A stretch of 17,800 bases of DNA. Source: CAWEHT01 sp963808455. GTDB taxonomy: Bacteria; Chloroflexota; Anaerolineae; CG2-30-64-16. The translations under genes were made by a program, and so were the position numbers. The stretch spans positions 1 to 17,800 of the forward strand of contig CAWEHT010000202.1 of NCBI GenBank assembly GCA_963808455.1, given 5' to 3'. Numbering within the stretch: position 1 is the first letter of the stretch; the number at the start of each line of letters is the position of its first letter. Shown here piece after piece: positions 1 to 7,869 of this stretch. Below the pieces are notes generated by a model. That model was not told the origin of the DNA, searched no databases, and saw only the letters and a list, made by a program, of their open reading frames with translations.

Positions 1-72
1 TTACGTGCTGAACCCGGGCTGCAGAACAGCTCCGCCTTCGCCAAGCTTGGCTTCGTGCCGGTCGCGGACTGA
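1..72 (+). CDS. pstS: PstS phosphate-binding protein, C-terminal end only (partial)
   Basis: The first 23 codons of the window are open in frame 1 and stop at TGA 70-72. The encoded tail, ending in FAKLGFVPVAD, looks like the last residues of a periplasmic/lipoprotein phosphate-binding PstS. The gene begins outside the window. It lies 67 bases ahead of pstC, where pstS normally sits in a pst operon. The assignment rests on position as much as on sequence, because only 23 residues are visible. Confidence 0.55.
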   Translation, partial: LRAEPGLQNSSAFAKLGFVPVAD

Positions 73-139
73 TGGCGACGAGCAACAAGAGAGCCGGGCC
101 GCTGGTGCCAGGCTCTCAACCCAGGTATTGCGAGCGCCC

Positions 140-1096
140 ATGAACGCTGCGAGTCTTCGCCGGAAAGCCATTCTCTACAAGGCGATCTTCTTTTGCGCGG
201 CGGGCGTCCTGGTCGTGGGCAGCCTGGCCCTGGTGCTCTTCATCGGGGAGCGAGGGCTTGCCGTCTTCGCGATCGAATCTCCGCTTGCCTTCTTCTTTGG
301 GTCGTCCTGGAACCAGAGCATCCATCAGTTCGGGGTGCTGCCGCTGGTCTACGGCACAGTCATGACAACGCTACTGACTTTGCTGATCAGCGTCCCTCTG
401 GCCGTGCTCGTTGCGATCTTCATGGTCGAGGTTGCCCCTCCCGCGGTGCGGAGGCTCATGCGGAGCACCGTCGAGCTGTTTGCCGCCTTGCCGTCCGTGA
501 TCTTCGGCCTGCTGGGCCTGACGGTCATCGTGCCGTTGATGCGCCAACTGCTGCACGCTCCGCTGGGCAAGGGCATTTTGCCCGCCGCTATTGTATTGGT
601 CTTCATGGTGCAGCCTACCATCGTGACCATCACGGAAGATGCCGTGCGGGTGGCAGCGGCTAACCTCAGGGAGGCCGCCCTCGCCATGGGGGCCACGCGC
701 TGGCAGTCGCTGGCCGGCGTGATCCTGCCCGCCAGCCGCCAGGGCATCCTGACGGCGGTGATACTTGGCCTGGGGCGTGCGGTCGGCGAGACGATGGCCG
801 TGCAGATGGTGATCGGCAATATCACCAATACCATCCCGGGCAGCCTGGTCACGGGAGCCTCCACGATGCCTGCGGCCATCGTGACGCAGCTGCCAGAAGC
901 CGCTGACCCGGTACAGCGCGCCGCGCTGATCATGGTGGGCTTTCTGCTGCTGGTGATTTCCTTTGGCCTGATCGCCATCGTGCGTTCTTTTAGCGGCGGC
1001 AAGCGTGCGCCCAGGCGGCCGGTGGCCGTGCGCACCGCCGTGCCGGCAAAGGCTGCAACGCAAATGGCGACGCCCTCGCAGGAGACCCAAGCGTGA
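140..1096 (+). CDS. pstC: Phosphate ABC transporter permease PstC
   Basis: This is one of the two membrane subunits of the high-affinity phosphate importer PstSCAB. The 318-residue protein has a first membrane helix at about residues 11-35 and further hydrophobic segments at about 70-98, 115-135, 146-165 and 262-282. The permease cytoplasmic loop (EAA motif, REAALAMGATRWQSL) is at about 177-191 and is followed by the PstC/PstA hallmark RAVGET at 213-218. I chose ATG 140 because the open frame further upstream (from 5) overlaps the pstS end and encodes low-complexity sequence, while MNAASLRRK leads directly into the first helix; the ribosome binding site is weak. The stop codon overlaps the GTG start of pstA (GTGA, 1093-1096), implying translational coupling. 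The length is normal for PstC and no damage is visible. Confidence 0.95.
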   Translation: MNAASLRRKAILYKAIFFCAAGVLVVGSLALVLFIGERGLAVFAIESPLAFFFGSSWNQSIHQFGVLPLVYGTVMTTLLTLLISVPLAVLVAIFMVEVAPPAVRRLMRSTVELFAALPSVIFGLLGLTVIVPLMRQLLHAPLGKGILPAAIVLVFMVQPTIVTITEDAVRVAAANLREAALAMGATRWQSLAGVILPASRQGILTAVILGLGRAVGETMAVQMVIGNITNTIPGSLVTGASTMPAAIVTQLPEAADPVQRAALIMVGFLLLVISFGLIAIVRSFSGGKRAPRRPVAVRTAVPAKAATQMATPSQETQA

Positions 1097-2319
1097 ACGC
1101 CAATCGCGAGCTTGATCTGGACCAGGGCGAGGTCTTTACCGGCCGCTCGACCCGGGCGTTGCGCCGGGCACGTATGGCCGATAATTTCGTCACCGGCCTG
1201 ATGTGGGCTGCCGCCTTTCTGCTGGTGGCAGTGCTTCTTGCGGTGGTCGTGTCGCTGCTGGCGGCCGGGCTGCCAACCTGGAGCATCCCGTTCCTGTTCT
1301 CGGCAGGCACTTTCCTCAACCCCGGCATCTTGCCGCAGATCTGGGTCTCTTTCTACACGCTCGTCCTAACGATGGTGGTGGTCGTGCCGGTCGGGACGGG
1401 AGCGTCCATCTATCTTAGCGAATATGCCGGGCCCGGCCAGCTCACGTCGCTGATCCGCTTCAGCGTCGAGGCGCTGGCCTCTGTCCCGTCGGTCGTTTAT
1501 GGCGTGTTCGGCTCGATCGTCTTTCTGACCAACCTGCGGTTGGGCTACAGCGTGTTGAGCGGCGCACTGACCCTGGCTTTGCTGAACCTGCCACTGATGG
1601 TCCGTGTGGGCGAAGAAGCTATCCGCAGCGTGCCGAACTCGTACCGCGAGGCCAGCCAGGCGCTGGCTGCCAGCAAGTGGGAGACCATCCGTAAGGTCGT
1701 GCTGCCCTCGGCGATGCCCGGCCTCCTGACGGCAATCGTGCTCACCTCCGGCCGCATCCTTGGCGAGACGGCGCCGTTGATCCTCACGATGGGAGCCACC
1801 ATCTCGCCGAACGCGCGCGACAGCCTGAACCCGCTTGCCACAGGCGAAACGCTGGCCGTGCAGATTTGGGCCATCAAAAGCGTCGGCATGCCCGGCGTGC
1901 CCAAAGCGCAGGATGTCGCGAATGGGGCGGCGGCGGTGATGTTGTTCATCGTGCTGGCGATCAACGTGCTGGTGGCAGTGTTCAACGGCCGATTGCAGAA
2001 GCGGCTTCAAGGCGGAAATCCACCCCTGCGCGCTCGGCGGCAGCAAGAGAGGCGGCGGATGAGCGACAAGGACTTCGAGCTGAAGGCAGTGCATGGGCAG
2101 GACATTGCAGGGGTGCGGCGGGCAGCAGGAGCTCGCGATGGCGATCCCGAGATGCCCCCGGCCGAGATCGAGGCGCGCGGGTTCAACTTCTATTATGGTT
2201 CTTTTCACGCTCTGGCGGATATCAACCTCGCGGTGCCGCGCCATCGTGTGACCGCGCTCGATCGGGCCGTCAGGCTGTGGCAAGTCCACCTTCTTGCGGT
2301 CGATCAACCGTATGCATGA
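1093..2319 (+). CDS. pstA: Phosphate ABC transporter permease PstA, reading on into pstB without a stop
   Basis: This is the second membrane subunit of the phosphate importer. It starts at GTG 1093, overlapping the pstC stop. Membrane segments are visible at about residues 33-58, 85-107, 125-147, 153-172 and 280-297. The permease loop (REASQALAASKWETIRKVVL) is at about 185-204 and RILGETAPL at 221-229. PstA similarity ends near residue 320 in a basic tail. The frame then has no stop: codon 323 is ATG 2059, the well-supported start of the first pstB, and the frame runs to 2319 only because of a frameshift inside pstB. A TGA overlapping that ATG (ATGA, 2059-2062) lies one base out of frame, so the native gene probably ended there and a single-base insertion in the last ~60 bases removed the stop. 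A genuine PstA-PstB fusion is less likely. Confidence 0.9.
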   Translation: MNANRELDLDQGEVFTGRSTRALRRARMADNFVTGLMWAAAFLLVAVLLAVVVSLLAAGLPTWSIPFLFSAGTFLNPGILPQIWVSFYTLVLTMVVVVPVGTGASIYLSEYAGPGQLTSLIRFSVEALASVPSVVYGVFGSIVFLTNLRLGYSVLSGALTLALLNLPLMVRVGEEAIRSVPNSYREASQALAASKWETIRKVVLPSAMPGLLTAIVLTSGRILGETAPLILTMGATISPNARDSLNPLATGETLAVQIWAIKSVGMPGVPKAQDVANGAAAVMLFIVLAINVLVAVFNGRLQKRLQGGNPPLRARRQQERRRMSDKDFELKAVHGQDIAGVRRAAGARDGDPEMPPAEIEARGFNFYYGSFHALADINLAVPRHRVTALDRAVRLWQVHLLAVDQPYA

Positions 2320-2927
2320 TCAGACCCCCGGGGCCCGATCCACCGGCGAACTGCGCTTTGGGAGCGAGGATATCAACAATGCGGCCGACCTGACGGCGCT
2401 GCGGAAACGGATTGGGATGATCTTCCAACGTCCAAACCCCTTTCCGATGTCCATCTACGACAACGTGGCCTACGGCATGCGCCTCGAGTCCCAGCCGACA
2501 CCGAAGGCGGAAGTCAAGGAGCGAGTCGAGAAGGCGCTGCATTCTGCCTATCTCTGGGATGAGGTCAAGGACAAGTTGCGCCACTCCGGCCTGGCCCTGT
2601 CGGGAGGCCAGCAACAGCGCCTGTGCATCGCGGTGGGCCATCGCTGTCCAGCCCCAAGTGGTGCTGATGGACGAGCCCTGCGCAGCCCTCGATCCCATCG
2701 CCACGCTGGCCATCGAGGACCTGATCCACGAGTTGGAGAAGGATTACACCATCCTGATCGTGACGCACAACATGCAACAGGCGGCGCGGGTGTCCGATTA
2801 CACGGCGTTTTTCACGACCGACGAAAGCCGAACGGGCCAGCTCGTGGAACATGGCCTGACCCAGACGATTTTCACCAACCCGCAGGACAGGCGCACAGAA
2901 GACTACATCAGCGGGCGCTTTGGCTGA
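2059..2927 (+). pseudogene. pstB: Phosphate ABC transporter ATPase PstB, first copy, two frameshifts
   Basis: This is the ATP-hydrolysing subunit of the phosphate importer, broken as sequenced. ATG 2059 has a good ribosome binding site (GAGAGG, six bases upstream). The frame is correct up to 'VTAL', then one extra G at 2260 shifts it just before the Walker A motif. Removing it restores GPSGCGKST (DNA about 2264-2290). A second extra base near 2632 lies between LSGGQQQRLCIA and AIAVQPQVVLMDEP; the conserved Arg expected there is also lost. After both corrections the product is 288 residues with Q-loop (FQRPNPFP), signature LSGGQQQR, Walker B VVLMDEP, D-loop AALD and H-loop VTHNMQQA, ending in the PstB tail ISGRFG. 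The close fit to normal length supports exactly two insertions. Either this copy is a recent pseudogene beside an intact paralogue, or the insertions are sequencing errors. Confidence 0.85.
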
Positions 2928-2944
2928 GCCGGCCCTCGGCCGGC
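2928..2944. repeat. Perfect 7-bp hairpin between the two pstB copies
   Basis: GCCGGCC, a CTC loop and GGCCGGC begin at the first base after the pstB1 stop codon. No T-run follows, so this is not a standard intrinsic terminator. It could stabilise the upstream mRNA or lower expression of the next gene. The functional assignment is inference. Confidence 0.5.
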
Positions 2945-3008
2945 GTCCCGCCGCGCCGGGTGGCCGAGGCAGACCCGGGCAGCGGCCCGTAACCGGCGGG
3001 TCGCGAAG

Positions 3009-3866
3009 TTGTGGTCCCGGCTCGGTGCAGCAGAACGGACTGGACTTGTGGAAAGAGCAGCGACAGCCAATTCAGGTGCTGGGGCGGCAGCCCATGCCGC
3101 CAGCCAGTGGGCGCTCGAGGCGGAGGGCCTCAGCGTGGACTATGGCCATTTCCATGCCGTCAAAGACGTTAACCTCAAGATCGAGCGGCGCAAGATCACG
3201 GCCTTCATCGGGCCGTCGGGCTGCGGCAAGAGCACCGTGCTGAGGTGCTTCAACCGCATGAACGACCTGGTCGGCGTGGCTCGCATCCGCGGCAGCGTGC
3301 GTTTCCATGGCAAGAATATCTATGATCCCGATGTCGATCCTGCTGAAGTCAGGCAGCGCATCGGGATGGTCTTCCAGAGGCCGAACCCGTTCCCAAAGAG
3401 CATCTACGAGAATATCGCGTGGGGTGCCCGCGTGGTCGGCCACCAGGGCAAGACGGACGAACTTGTCGAGGAGTCGCTGCGCGGCGCTGTCCTTTGGGAT
3501 GAAGTGAAAGATAAGCTCAAGGAGAGCGCCCTGGCGCTCTCCGGCGGCCAGCAACAGCGCCTTTGTATAGCCCGTGCGATTGCCACCCGGCCCGATGTCG
3601 TGTTGATGGACGAGCCATGCTCGGCGCTCGATCCTGTGGCCACACTCAAGATCGAAGACCTCATGGCGGAGCTCACGCGGCGCTACACCATCGTGATCGT
3701 GACGCACAACATGCAACAGGCCGGGCGTGTGGCGGATTACACGGCCTTTTTCACCGTCACGTCCGAGCGGACCGGATACCTGGAGGAATTCGGGCCGACC
3801 AGGCAGCTGTTTACCAACCCGAAGAGCAAGATCACCGAAGATTATGTGACCGGGAGGTTTGGTTGA
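3009..3866 (+). CDS. pstB: Phosphate ABC transporter ATPase PstB, second copy, intact
   Basis: This complete PstB should energise phosphate import through PstCA. Numbered from TTG 3009, it shows Walker A GPSGCGKST at 68-76, Q-loop FQRPNPFP at about 122-129, signature LSGGQQQR at 177-184, Walker B VVLMDEP at 197-203, D-loop SALD at 205-208 and the switch histidine at 233, ending in VTGRFG. The start is uncertain: TTG 3009 has a weak GGCGGG upstream, GTG 3048 has no clear ribosome binding site, and the conserved domain begins only at about residue 35, so the first 34 residues may not be native. It lies 81 bases after pstB1 and 31 bases before phoU. It is clearly a paralogue of pstB1 rather than a local copy: many positions differ (for example NRMNDL against NRMHDQ). 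With pstB1 damaged, this copy may carry the function. Confidence 0.93.
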   Translation: MWSRLGAAERTGLVERAATANSGAGAAAHAASQWALEAEGLSVDYGHFHAVKDVNLKIERRKITAFIGPSGCGKSTVLRCFNRMNDLVGVARIRGSVRFHGKNIYDPDVDPAEVRQRIGMVFQRPNPFPKSIYENIAWGARVVGHQGKTDELVEESLRGAVLWDEVKDKLKESALALSGGQQQRLCIARAIATRPDVVLMDEPCSALDPVATLKIEDLMAELTRRYTIVIVTHNMQQAGRVADYTAFFTVTSERTGYLEEFGPTRQLFTNPKSKITEDYVTGRFG

Positions 3867-3897
3867 GACGATTATCGGCAGGGGGGTATTGGATTCC

Positions 3898-4593
3898 ATG
3901 ACTCGTAAAGCTTTCGAACACGCTCTGGCCGAGCTGCAGGAAAGCGTCGTCACCCTGGGCGCCATGGCCGACCAGGCGACTGCCCAGGCCGTGAAGGCGC
4001 TGACGGAGCGCGATTTCGAGATGTCGCGGATCTTGATCCAGCAGGACCGCCAGATCGACGAGCGACGCTACGCGATCGAGGCAGAGGCGCTGATGCTGAT
4101 CGCGACCCAGGGCCCTATCGCCAGCGACATGCGTTTGCTGGCAGCCAGCATCTTCATCGCCAACGAGCTCGAGCGCATAGCCGATTATGCCAAGGGGATC
4201 GCCAAGGTCAATTTGCGCATCGGCGATGAGCCTCTGATGAAGCCTTTGGTGGACATTCCCCGCATGTCGGAAATCGCGCGCGACATGGTGCGAAGGTCGC
4301 TGGACGCGTACGTGCAGCGCGACGAGAAACTGGCCCGAGCCATCATCCCGGATGACGACCAGGTAGACGCGCTATATGACCAGGTTTACGCGGAGCTGAT
4401 GACTTTCATCCTGCAGGACCCGCAGAAGATCCGCCAGGCAAACCGGCTGCTCCAGGCCGCTCACAATCTGGAGCGGGCGGCCGATCGGGCCACGAACATC
4501 TGCGAGCGCGTGATCTACTGCGTCACCGGCCAGCTGCTGGACAGCGGCTGGGAGCTGAAAGAGAAGCGCCGGGCTGCCGACAACGGTTCTTGA
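3898..4593 (+). CDS. phoU: Phosphate-specific transport system accessory protein PhoU
   Basis: PhoU is a cytoplasmic regulator that links PstSCAB activity to the PhoR/PhoB two-component system and restrains phosphate uptake. The 231-residue protein is all helical in character, with the two repeated PhoU motifs that bind metal clusters: NELERIADYAKGIAK at 89-103 and NLERAADRATNICE at 190-203. Length matches the family (about 220-240). I prefer ATG 3898, preceded by AGGGGGG about 11 bases upstream, over frame-extending upstream codons that would overlap pstB2. It is the last gene of the pst operon; a hairpin-rich non-coding stretch follows. No damage is seen. Confidence 0.94.
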   Translation: MTRKAFEHALAELQESVVTLGAMADQATAQAVKALTERDFEMSRILIQQDRQIDERRYAIEAEALMLIATQGPIASDMRLLAASIFIANELERIADYAKGIAKVNLRIGDEPLMKPLVDIPRMSEIARDMVRRSLDAYVQRDEKLARAIIPDDDQVDALYDQVYAELMTFILQDPQKIRQANRLLQAAHNLERAADRATNICERVIYCVTGQLLDSGWELKEKRRAADNGS

Positions 4594-4643
4594 GGGTCTC
4601 TGAGGCACTAACCTGAGCCAGGCCGGTCATGGAACGGCGCCGT

Positions 4644-4809
4644 GCCGGTGTCTGAACCTCGTCCACACCGGCCCGGCCGCACGCGGCCTGGCGTGTCCCC
4701 TGCCGCAGACAGGGGAGAAAAGCCGTTCGTAGCGGGGCTCCTGGGGAAGCAAGGCCGACCCAGGGGCCCCGCTGGCTGTGCAGGCTGCCCCTTACGGGGC
4801 AGAGCCTGA
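4644..4809. repeat. Four consecutive hairpins in the phoU-zinc-ribbon spacer
   Basis: The 368-base gap 4594-4961 holds no convincing gene. Its first half contains four inverted repeats in a row. They are GCCGGTG/CACCGGC (4644-4650 with 4665-4671), TCCCCTG/CAGGGGA (4696-4702 with 4710-4716), a 15-bp stem with one G-U wobble (4731-4745 with 4759-4773, 13-base loop), and TGCCCC/GGGGCA around TTAC (4786-4801), extended outward by CAGGC/GCCTG. None is followed by a T-run on the + strand. They may mark the 3' end of the pst transcript, act as RNA-stabilising elements, or be part of a structured RNA. The pairings are seen directly; the role is inference. Confidence 0.6.
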
Positions 4810-4847
4810 CCCCACAGCTAAGGCCAATCGCAGCCGTGCTAAGAGAG

Positions 4848-4913
4848 CTTAAGCGGACCTTAACCCCAGCACCCACGGCCTTTCTTCAGGGCTTAAAGTA
4901 CCCCGTGTACAAA
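4848..4913 (+). promoter_or_regulatory. Pho-box-like phased CTTAA repeats and possible promoter
   Basis: CTTAAG at 4848, CTTAAC at 4859 and CTTAAA at 4892 are spaced 11 and 33 bases apart, that is, in 11-bp phase on one DNA face. Direct TTAA-containing repeats with 11-bp period are typical of PhoB/PhoP/SphR-type response-regulator sites. A possible -10 hexamer TACAAA lies at 4908-4913, where a Pho box covering the -35 region would place it. The stretch is directly upstream of the zinc-ribbon gene and downstream of the pst-phoU operon. Binding by a Pho regulator is inference. Confidence 0.45.
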
Positions 4914-4961
4914 TGGATGCAGGATACCGAAGGTAAAGTTAAACGCACTCTGGAGAAAGCC

Positions 4962-5174
4962 ATGAACGCCGTCTATTACAGTCCAGCAAACGCTTACACG
5001 GAGCCCTTTGTCTTGCCTTCCACGATCAACCTGACGCCTGGCGAACGCTGGTGCAGGCGGTGCGGTGAAGTCACCTCGGCTGGTGACCCGTGCCCGCGCT
5101 GCGGGGGCACCGACTTGGTGGATCCCCGCCGCGTCCTGCGCCCGAACGAATACGTTGTAGTCCTGCGCCGGTAG
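4962..5174 (+). CDS. Small zinc-ribbon protein, function unknown
   Basis: This 70-residue protein has two CxxC knuckles, CRRC at about residues 35-38 and CPRC at about 48-51, separated by nine residues, the geometry of a zinc ribbon. The rest is short and uncharged, with a C-terminal VVVLRR. ATG 4962 is chosen because GGAG at 4952-4955 stands six bases ahead; the frame is open further upstream (to 4836), but that part covers the putative promoter repeats and lacks a ribosome binding site. It is transcribed in the same direction as pst-phoU but is separated by 368 bases, so it is probably its own unit, possibly phosphate-responsive if the upstream repeats are real. I cannot assign a substrate or partner. 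Such ribbons often bind nucleic acid or other proteins. Confidence 0.7.
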   Translation: MNAVYYSPANAYTEPFVLPSTINLTPGERWCRRCGEVTSAGDPCPRCGGTDLVDPRRVLRPNEYVVVLRR

Positions 5175-5199
5175 AGCCGGGGAAGGGCGCCGCGCTGCC

Positions 5200-5242
5200 G
5201 GCCCAGGTCCGCGCCGGCCGGGCTTGCCGCTGCGACCTGGCC
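5200..5242. repeat. Inverted repeat between convergent genes
   Basis: GGCCCAGGTC (5200-5209) pairs with GACCTGGCC (5234-5242) with one bulged C and a 24-base GC-rich loop. It lies between the ends of the zinc-ribbon gene and the oppositely oriented molybdenum hydroxylase gene. It could help end or stabilise either transcript, but there is no T-run. Confidence 0.4.
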
Positions 5243-7592
5243 TAGAGTGAACTGCCGCGTTGCACCTGCAGGCCGAGCTTGCACGTCTCGGGCGAGGCGT
5301 TGCCCGGCAAATTATGCCCCAGCAGCACGCGCTCCAGGTTCGCAGGCAAGTCGCGCACACGCCGCCCGGTGGCCTGCGCCAGCGCGTTGAGGAGCGCCGG
5401 CGCGGCCGGCACCATGGACGGCTCCGCGACGTTCTTGGCCCCGTATGGCCCCTGCGAGAATAGCGCCTCCACGAAACGCGCCTGGATCTCCGGGACGTCC
5501 AGCGATGTCGGGATCAGGTAAGTGTCGAAGTTGGTCTGCTGCAGGTAGCCGTTGACATAATCGATCTGCTCCAATAAGGCATAACCGAGGCCCTGAGCCA
5601 CCCCCCCGTAGACCTGTCCATAGGCGCCCTGTGGGAAGATGACCTTGCCCGGATCATGCACGGCCCAAAACCCGATCACCTCGACCTTGCCCGTCTGAAG
5701 ATCGACCTCGACCTCGGCAACATGAGCGCCGAAGTGGTAGGCGAAGTAGGGTGTGCCTCGCCCCGAATGATGGTCCCAGGTGATGCGGGGCGCCGTCCAC
5801 TTGCCGTGCGCCGATAGCATCAGGCCCATGTCGCGAGCGTGATCGACGACCCTCTCCCACGCAATGGGCTCTTCGCTGGGGCCCACGTAATACTCGAGGC
5901 CGCGCACCACCTGGTGCAGGTCGCAGCCCAGCAAATCGGCGGCAGCCAGGTCCAGGGCCTGCGCCAGGTTTCGCGCCGCGACTTTCGCCGCGTTGCCGCC
6001 CAAGATCGTCGAACCGGCTGGCGACCGTGGGCCCGGATTCCAGGGCGGTATCCGTATCCGGGCGCAGCATGCGGACCCGCTCGGGCCTGATCCCCAGCTC
6101 CTCGGCCACGACCATCGTGAAAACCGTGCGCGAGCCCGTGCCGTAATCTGTGAGGCCCGAAGTGAGCGTCAGGGAATGGTCGTGCTCCACGCTCAACGTG
6201 CTGGCGGCGTAATCCGAGCCTTCCGCGCCGAGGGCGGTGCCGTGAAACAACGAGGCCACGCCGATGCCTCGCCGATGCGAGAGCGAAGACTGGTGGCTGT
6301 ATTCGGCCCGTTTGCGGTCCCAATCGCTCATCAGGCGCACCTGCTCCAGGCACTCGGCCAGGCCCACGGATTCGGCCAGCACCTGGCCGTGCGGCGTCTC
6401 GTCGCCGACGTGCAGGCAGTTGCGCAGCCGGAAGTCGATCGGATCTATCTCCAGGACACCGGCCATCTCGTCCACGGCCTGTTCGATGGCAGAGCAAACT
6501 TCGGTGTTGCCGAAGCCGCGGAAAGCGCCCGCATAGCCGTTGTCGGTGTAGACACAGTCGATGTTAACGTCGCAGGCCTCATATTTGTAGGCGCCCATGG
6601 CGTGAATGCTGGCTCGCCAGGCCGTGAAGACGCTTTGCGATGCGTAGGCCCCGGAATCGAGCAGCCCTTCGAACTTGCAGGCCCTCAAGATCCCCGCCGC
6701 GGTCTGCCCCAAGCCGGACCCTCATGCGCATGCCATCGCGTTTGTAGCTGGCGATCATGCTCTCTTCGTGCCCGATGATCATGCGGACCGGGTGCCCCGT
6801 GCGAAGGGCCAGCGCCGCGACCTGCCCCGATGCCTGGTAATTGAGATCGTCTTTGCCCCCAAACGAGCCGCCCACGGGCGGCTGGATGACGCGGACGAGG
6901 TTGGGCTCCAGGTTCAGGACGGTGCAGAGGTTGCCGTGGTTTATGAACGGGCTCTGATTAGACGTGTACACGACCACGCCGCCTTCCGGTGTCGGAACGG
7001 CCAGGGCCCCCTCGGTCTCCAGATAGGCGTGTTCCTGCGGGCAAGTCGAGTAGCGCTGATCGAGCACCACGGGGCACTCGGCCAGAACCGCCAGCGGATC
7101 GCCCTTGCGCACGAACTCGCGGTCGAGGAAATTGGGGTGTTGGCCGTCGGCGCGTTGCGGGCCGATGGCCGGCGCATCCGCGTCGAGCGCATGTTCCGGA
7201 TCGAAGACAGCGGGCAGCGGCTCCAGCTCGCATACGATGGCCTCCACCCCGGCGCGGGCGGCCTCGGCTGAATCGGCCGCCACGGTAGCGATGCCTTCTC
7301 CAACGTAACGCACCTCGCGGTGGGCCAGCATATACTGATCCTGCACCGGGAAGCCAAACCGGCCTTGTTCGGCAAAGTCTTCTGAGGTGATGACGGCCAT
7401 CACCCCTGGTATGGCGAGCGCGGGCGCCGTATCGAGCCGGACGATGCGTGCGTGAGGCAGGCTGCTGCGCAAACAACACACGTGGAGCATCCCCGGCAGC
7501 TGATAGTCGGCCAGGTATTTGGCCTTGCCCATCACCTTATCCTGGGCATCCACGCGCCGCGCCGGCTTGCCGATGTAGGTGTGCTCAACCAA
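5242..7592 (-). pseudogene. Xanthine dehydrogenase/aldehyde oxidase-type molybdenum-binding subunit, two frameshifts
   Basis: This is the large catalytic subunit of a molybdenum hydroxylase (xanthine dehydrogenase family), which would hydroxylate an N-heterocycle or aldehyde. Three frames must be joined. 7592 to about 6700 encodes the N-terminal a/b-hammerhead domain and GGSFGGKDD (about residues 241-249). About 6697 to 6013 contains AFRGFGNTE. About 6011 to 5242 contains GQVYGGVAQGLG and GAKNVAEPS with the catalytic-type Glu. Extra bases near 6698 and 6012-6013 explain both shifts. Corrected length is 782 residues, normal for the family. The TTG start at 7592 has AAGGGGGA about nine bases upstream. 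The AYxCSFR loop of form I CO dehydrogenase is absent, so this is not CoxL in the strict sense. No FAD or 2Fe-2S subunit gene is adjacent. It follows the MoaD-like gene by 22 bases, probably in one operon. The substrate cannot be told. Confidence 0.85.
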
Positions 7593-7614
7593 GTGTCATT
7601 CCCCCTTGTATGCT

Positions 7615-7869
7615 TCAGCCTCCCGCCGCAGGCGGCAGCAGCTGGACCCGGTCGCCGTCGCGCAAAGGCACGTCGTCGCGCTCATAATACCCATTGAGGC
7701 TCACGAAAGGGCGCCCAGGGCCCGCAGACACGTCGAGCAGCCGCAACAAGTCGCCGATCGTCGCCCCTTCTTCCAAAGGCACGATGGGCAGGGCGCGCTC
7801 GATCTCGGGGCTCAGCCGCCGGCCAAGACGCAACCATCCGCCGAAAAATTTTACTCTGACCTGGATCAT
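7615..7869 (-). CDS. MoaD/ThiS family sulfur-carrier protein
   Basis: This is a ubiquitin-fold sulfur carrier of 84 residues ending in PPAAGG; the C-terminal Gly-Gly is the site that is adenylated and thiocarboxylated in MoaD and ThiS. Other family signs are the start MIQVRVKFFGG, the central GATIGDLLRLLDV, the segment FVSLNGYYER and the DGDRVQLLPP strand before the Gly-Gly. I chose ATG 7869 because upstream codons in the frame cover the promoter and are not protein-like. It directly precedes the molybdenum hydroxylase subunit on the same strand. That suggests a role in molybdenum cofactor synthesis or sulfuration for that enzyme, but a tungsten or thiamine carrier cannot be excluded from sequence alone. 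Confidence 0.82.
   Translation of the reverse strand: MIQVRVKFFGGWLRLGRRLSPEIERALPIVPLEEGATIGDLLRLLDVSAGPGRPFVSLNGYYERDDVPLRDGDRVQLLPPAAGG

Noticed and set aside
2240..2640. Programmed ribosomal frameshifting in pstB1
   Set aside because: There is no slippery heptamer, internal ribosome-binding-like stimulator or obvious downstream pseudoknot at either shift, and PstB is not known to use recoding. Error or pseudogenisation is more economical.
4731..4773. Intrinsic terminator of the pst operon
   Set aside because: The stem is strong, but GGCTGTGCAGG follows in place of a T-run, so it was kept only as a hairpin.
4836..4961. Longer version of the zinc-ribbon protein from 4836
   Set aside because: The extra 42 codons have no ribosome binding site and coincide with the phased CTTAA repeats and putative promoter, whereas ATG 4962 has a well-placed GGAG.
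5242..7592. Form I aerobic CO dehydrogenase large subunit (CoxL)
   Set aside because: The AYxCSFR active-site loop is absent; the corresponding region reads AFRGFGNTE, which fits the xanthine dehydrogenase type. No coxS or coxM is adjacent.
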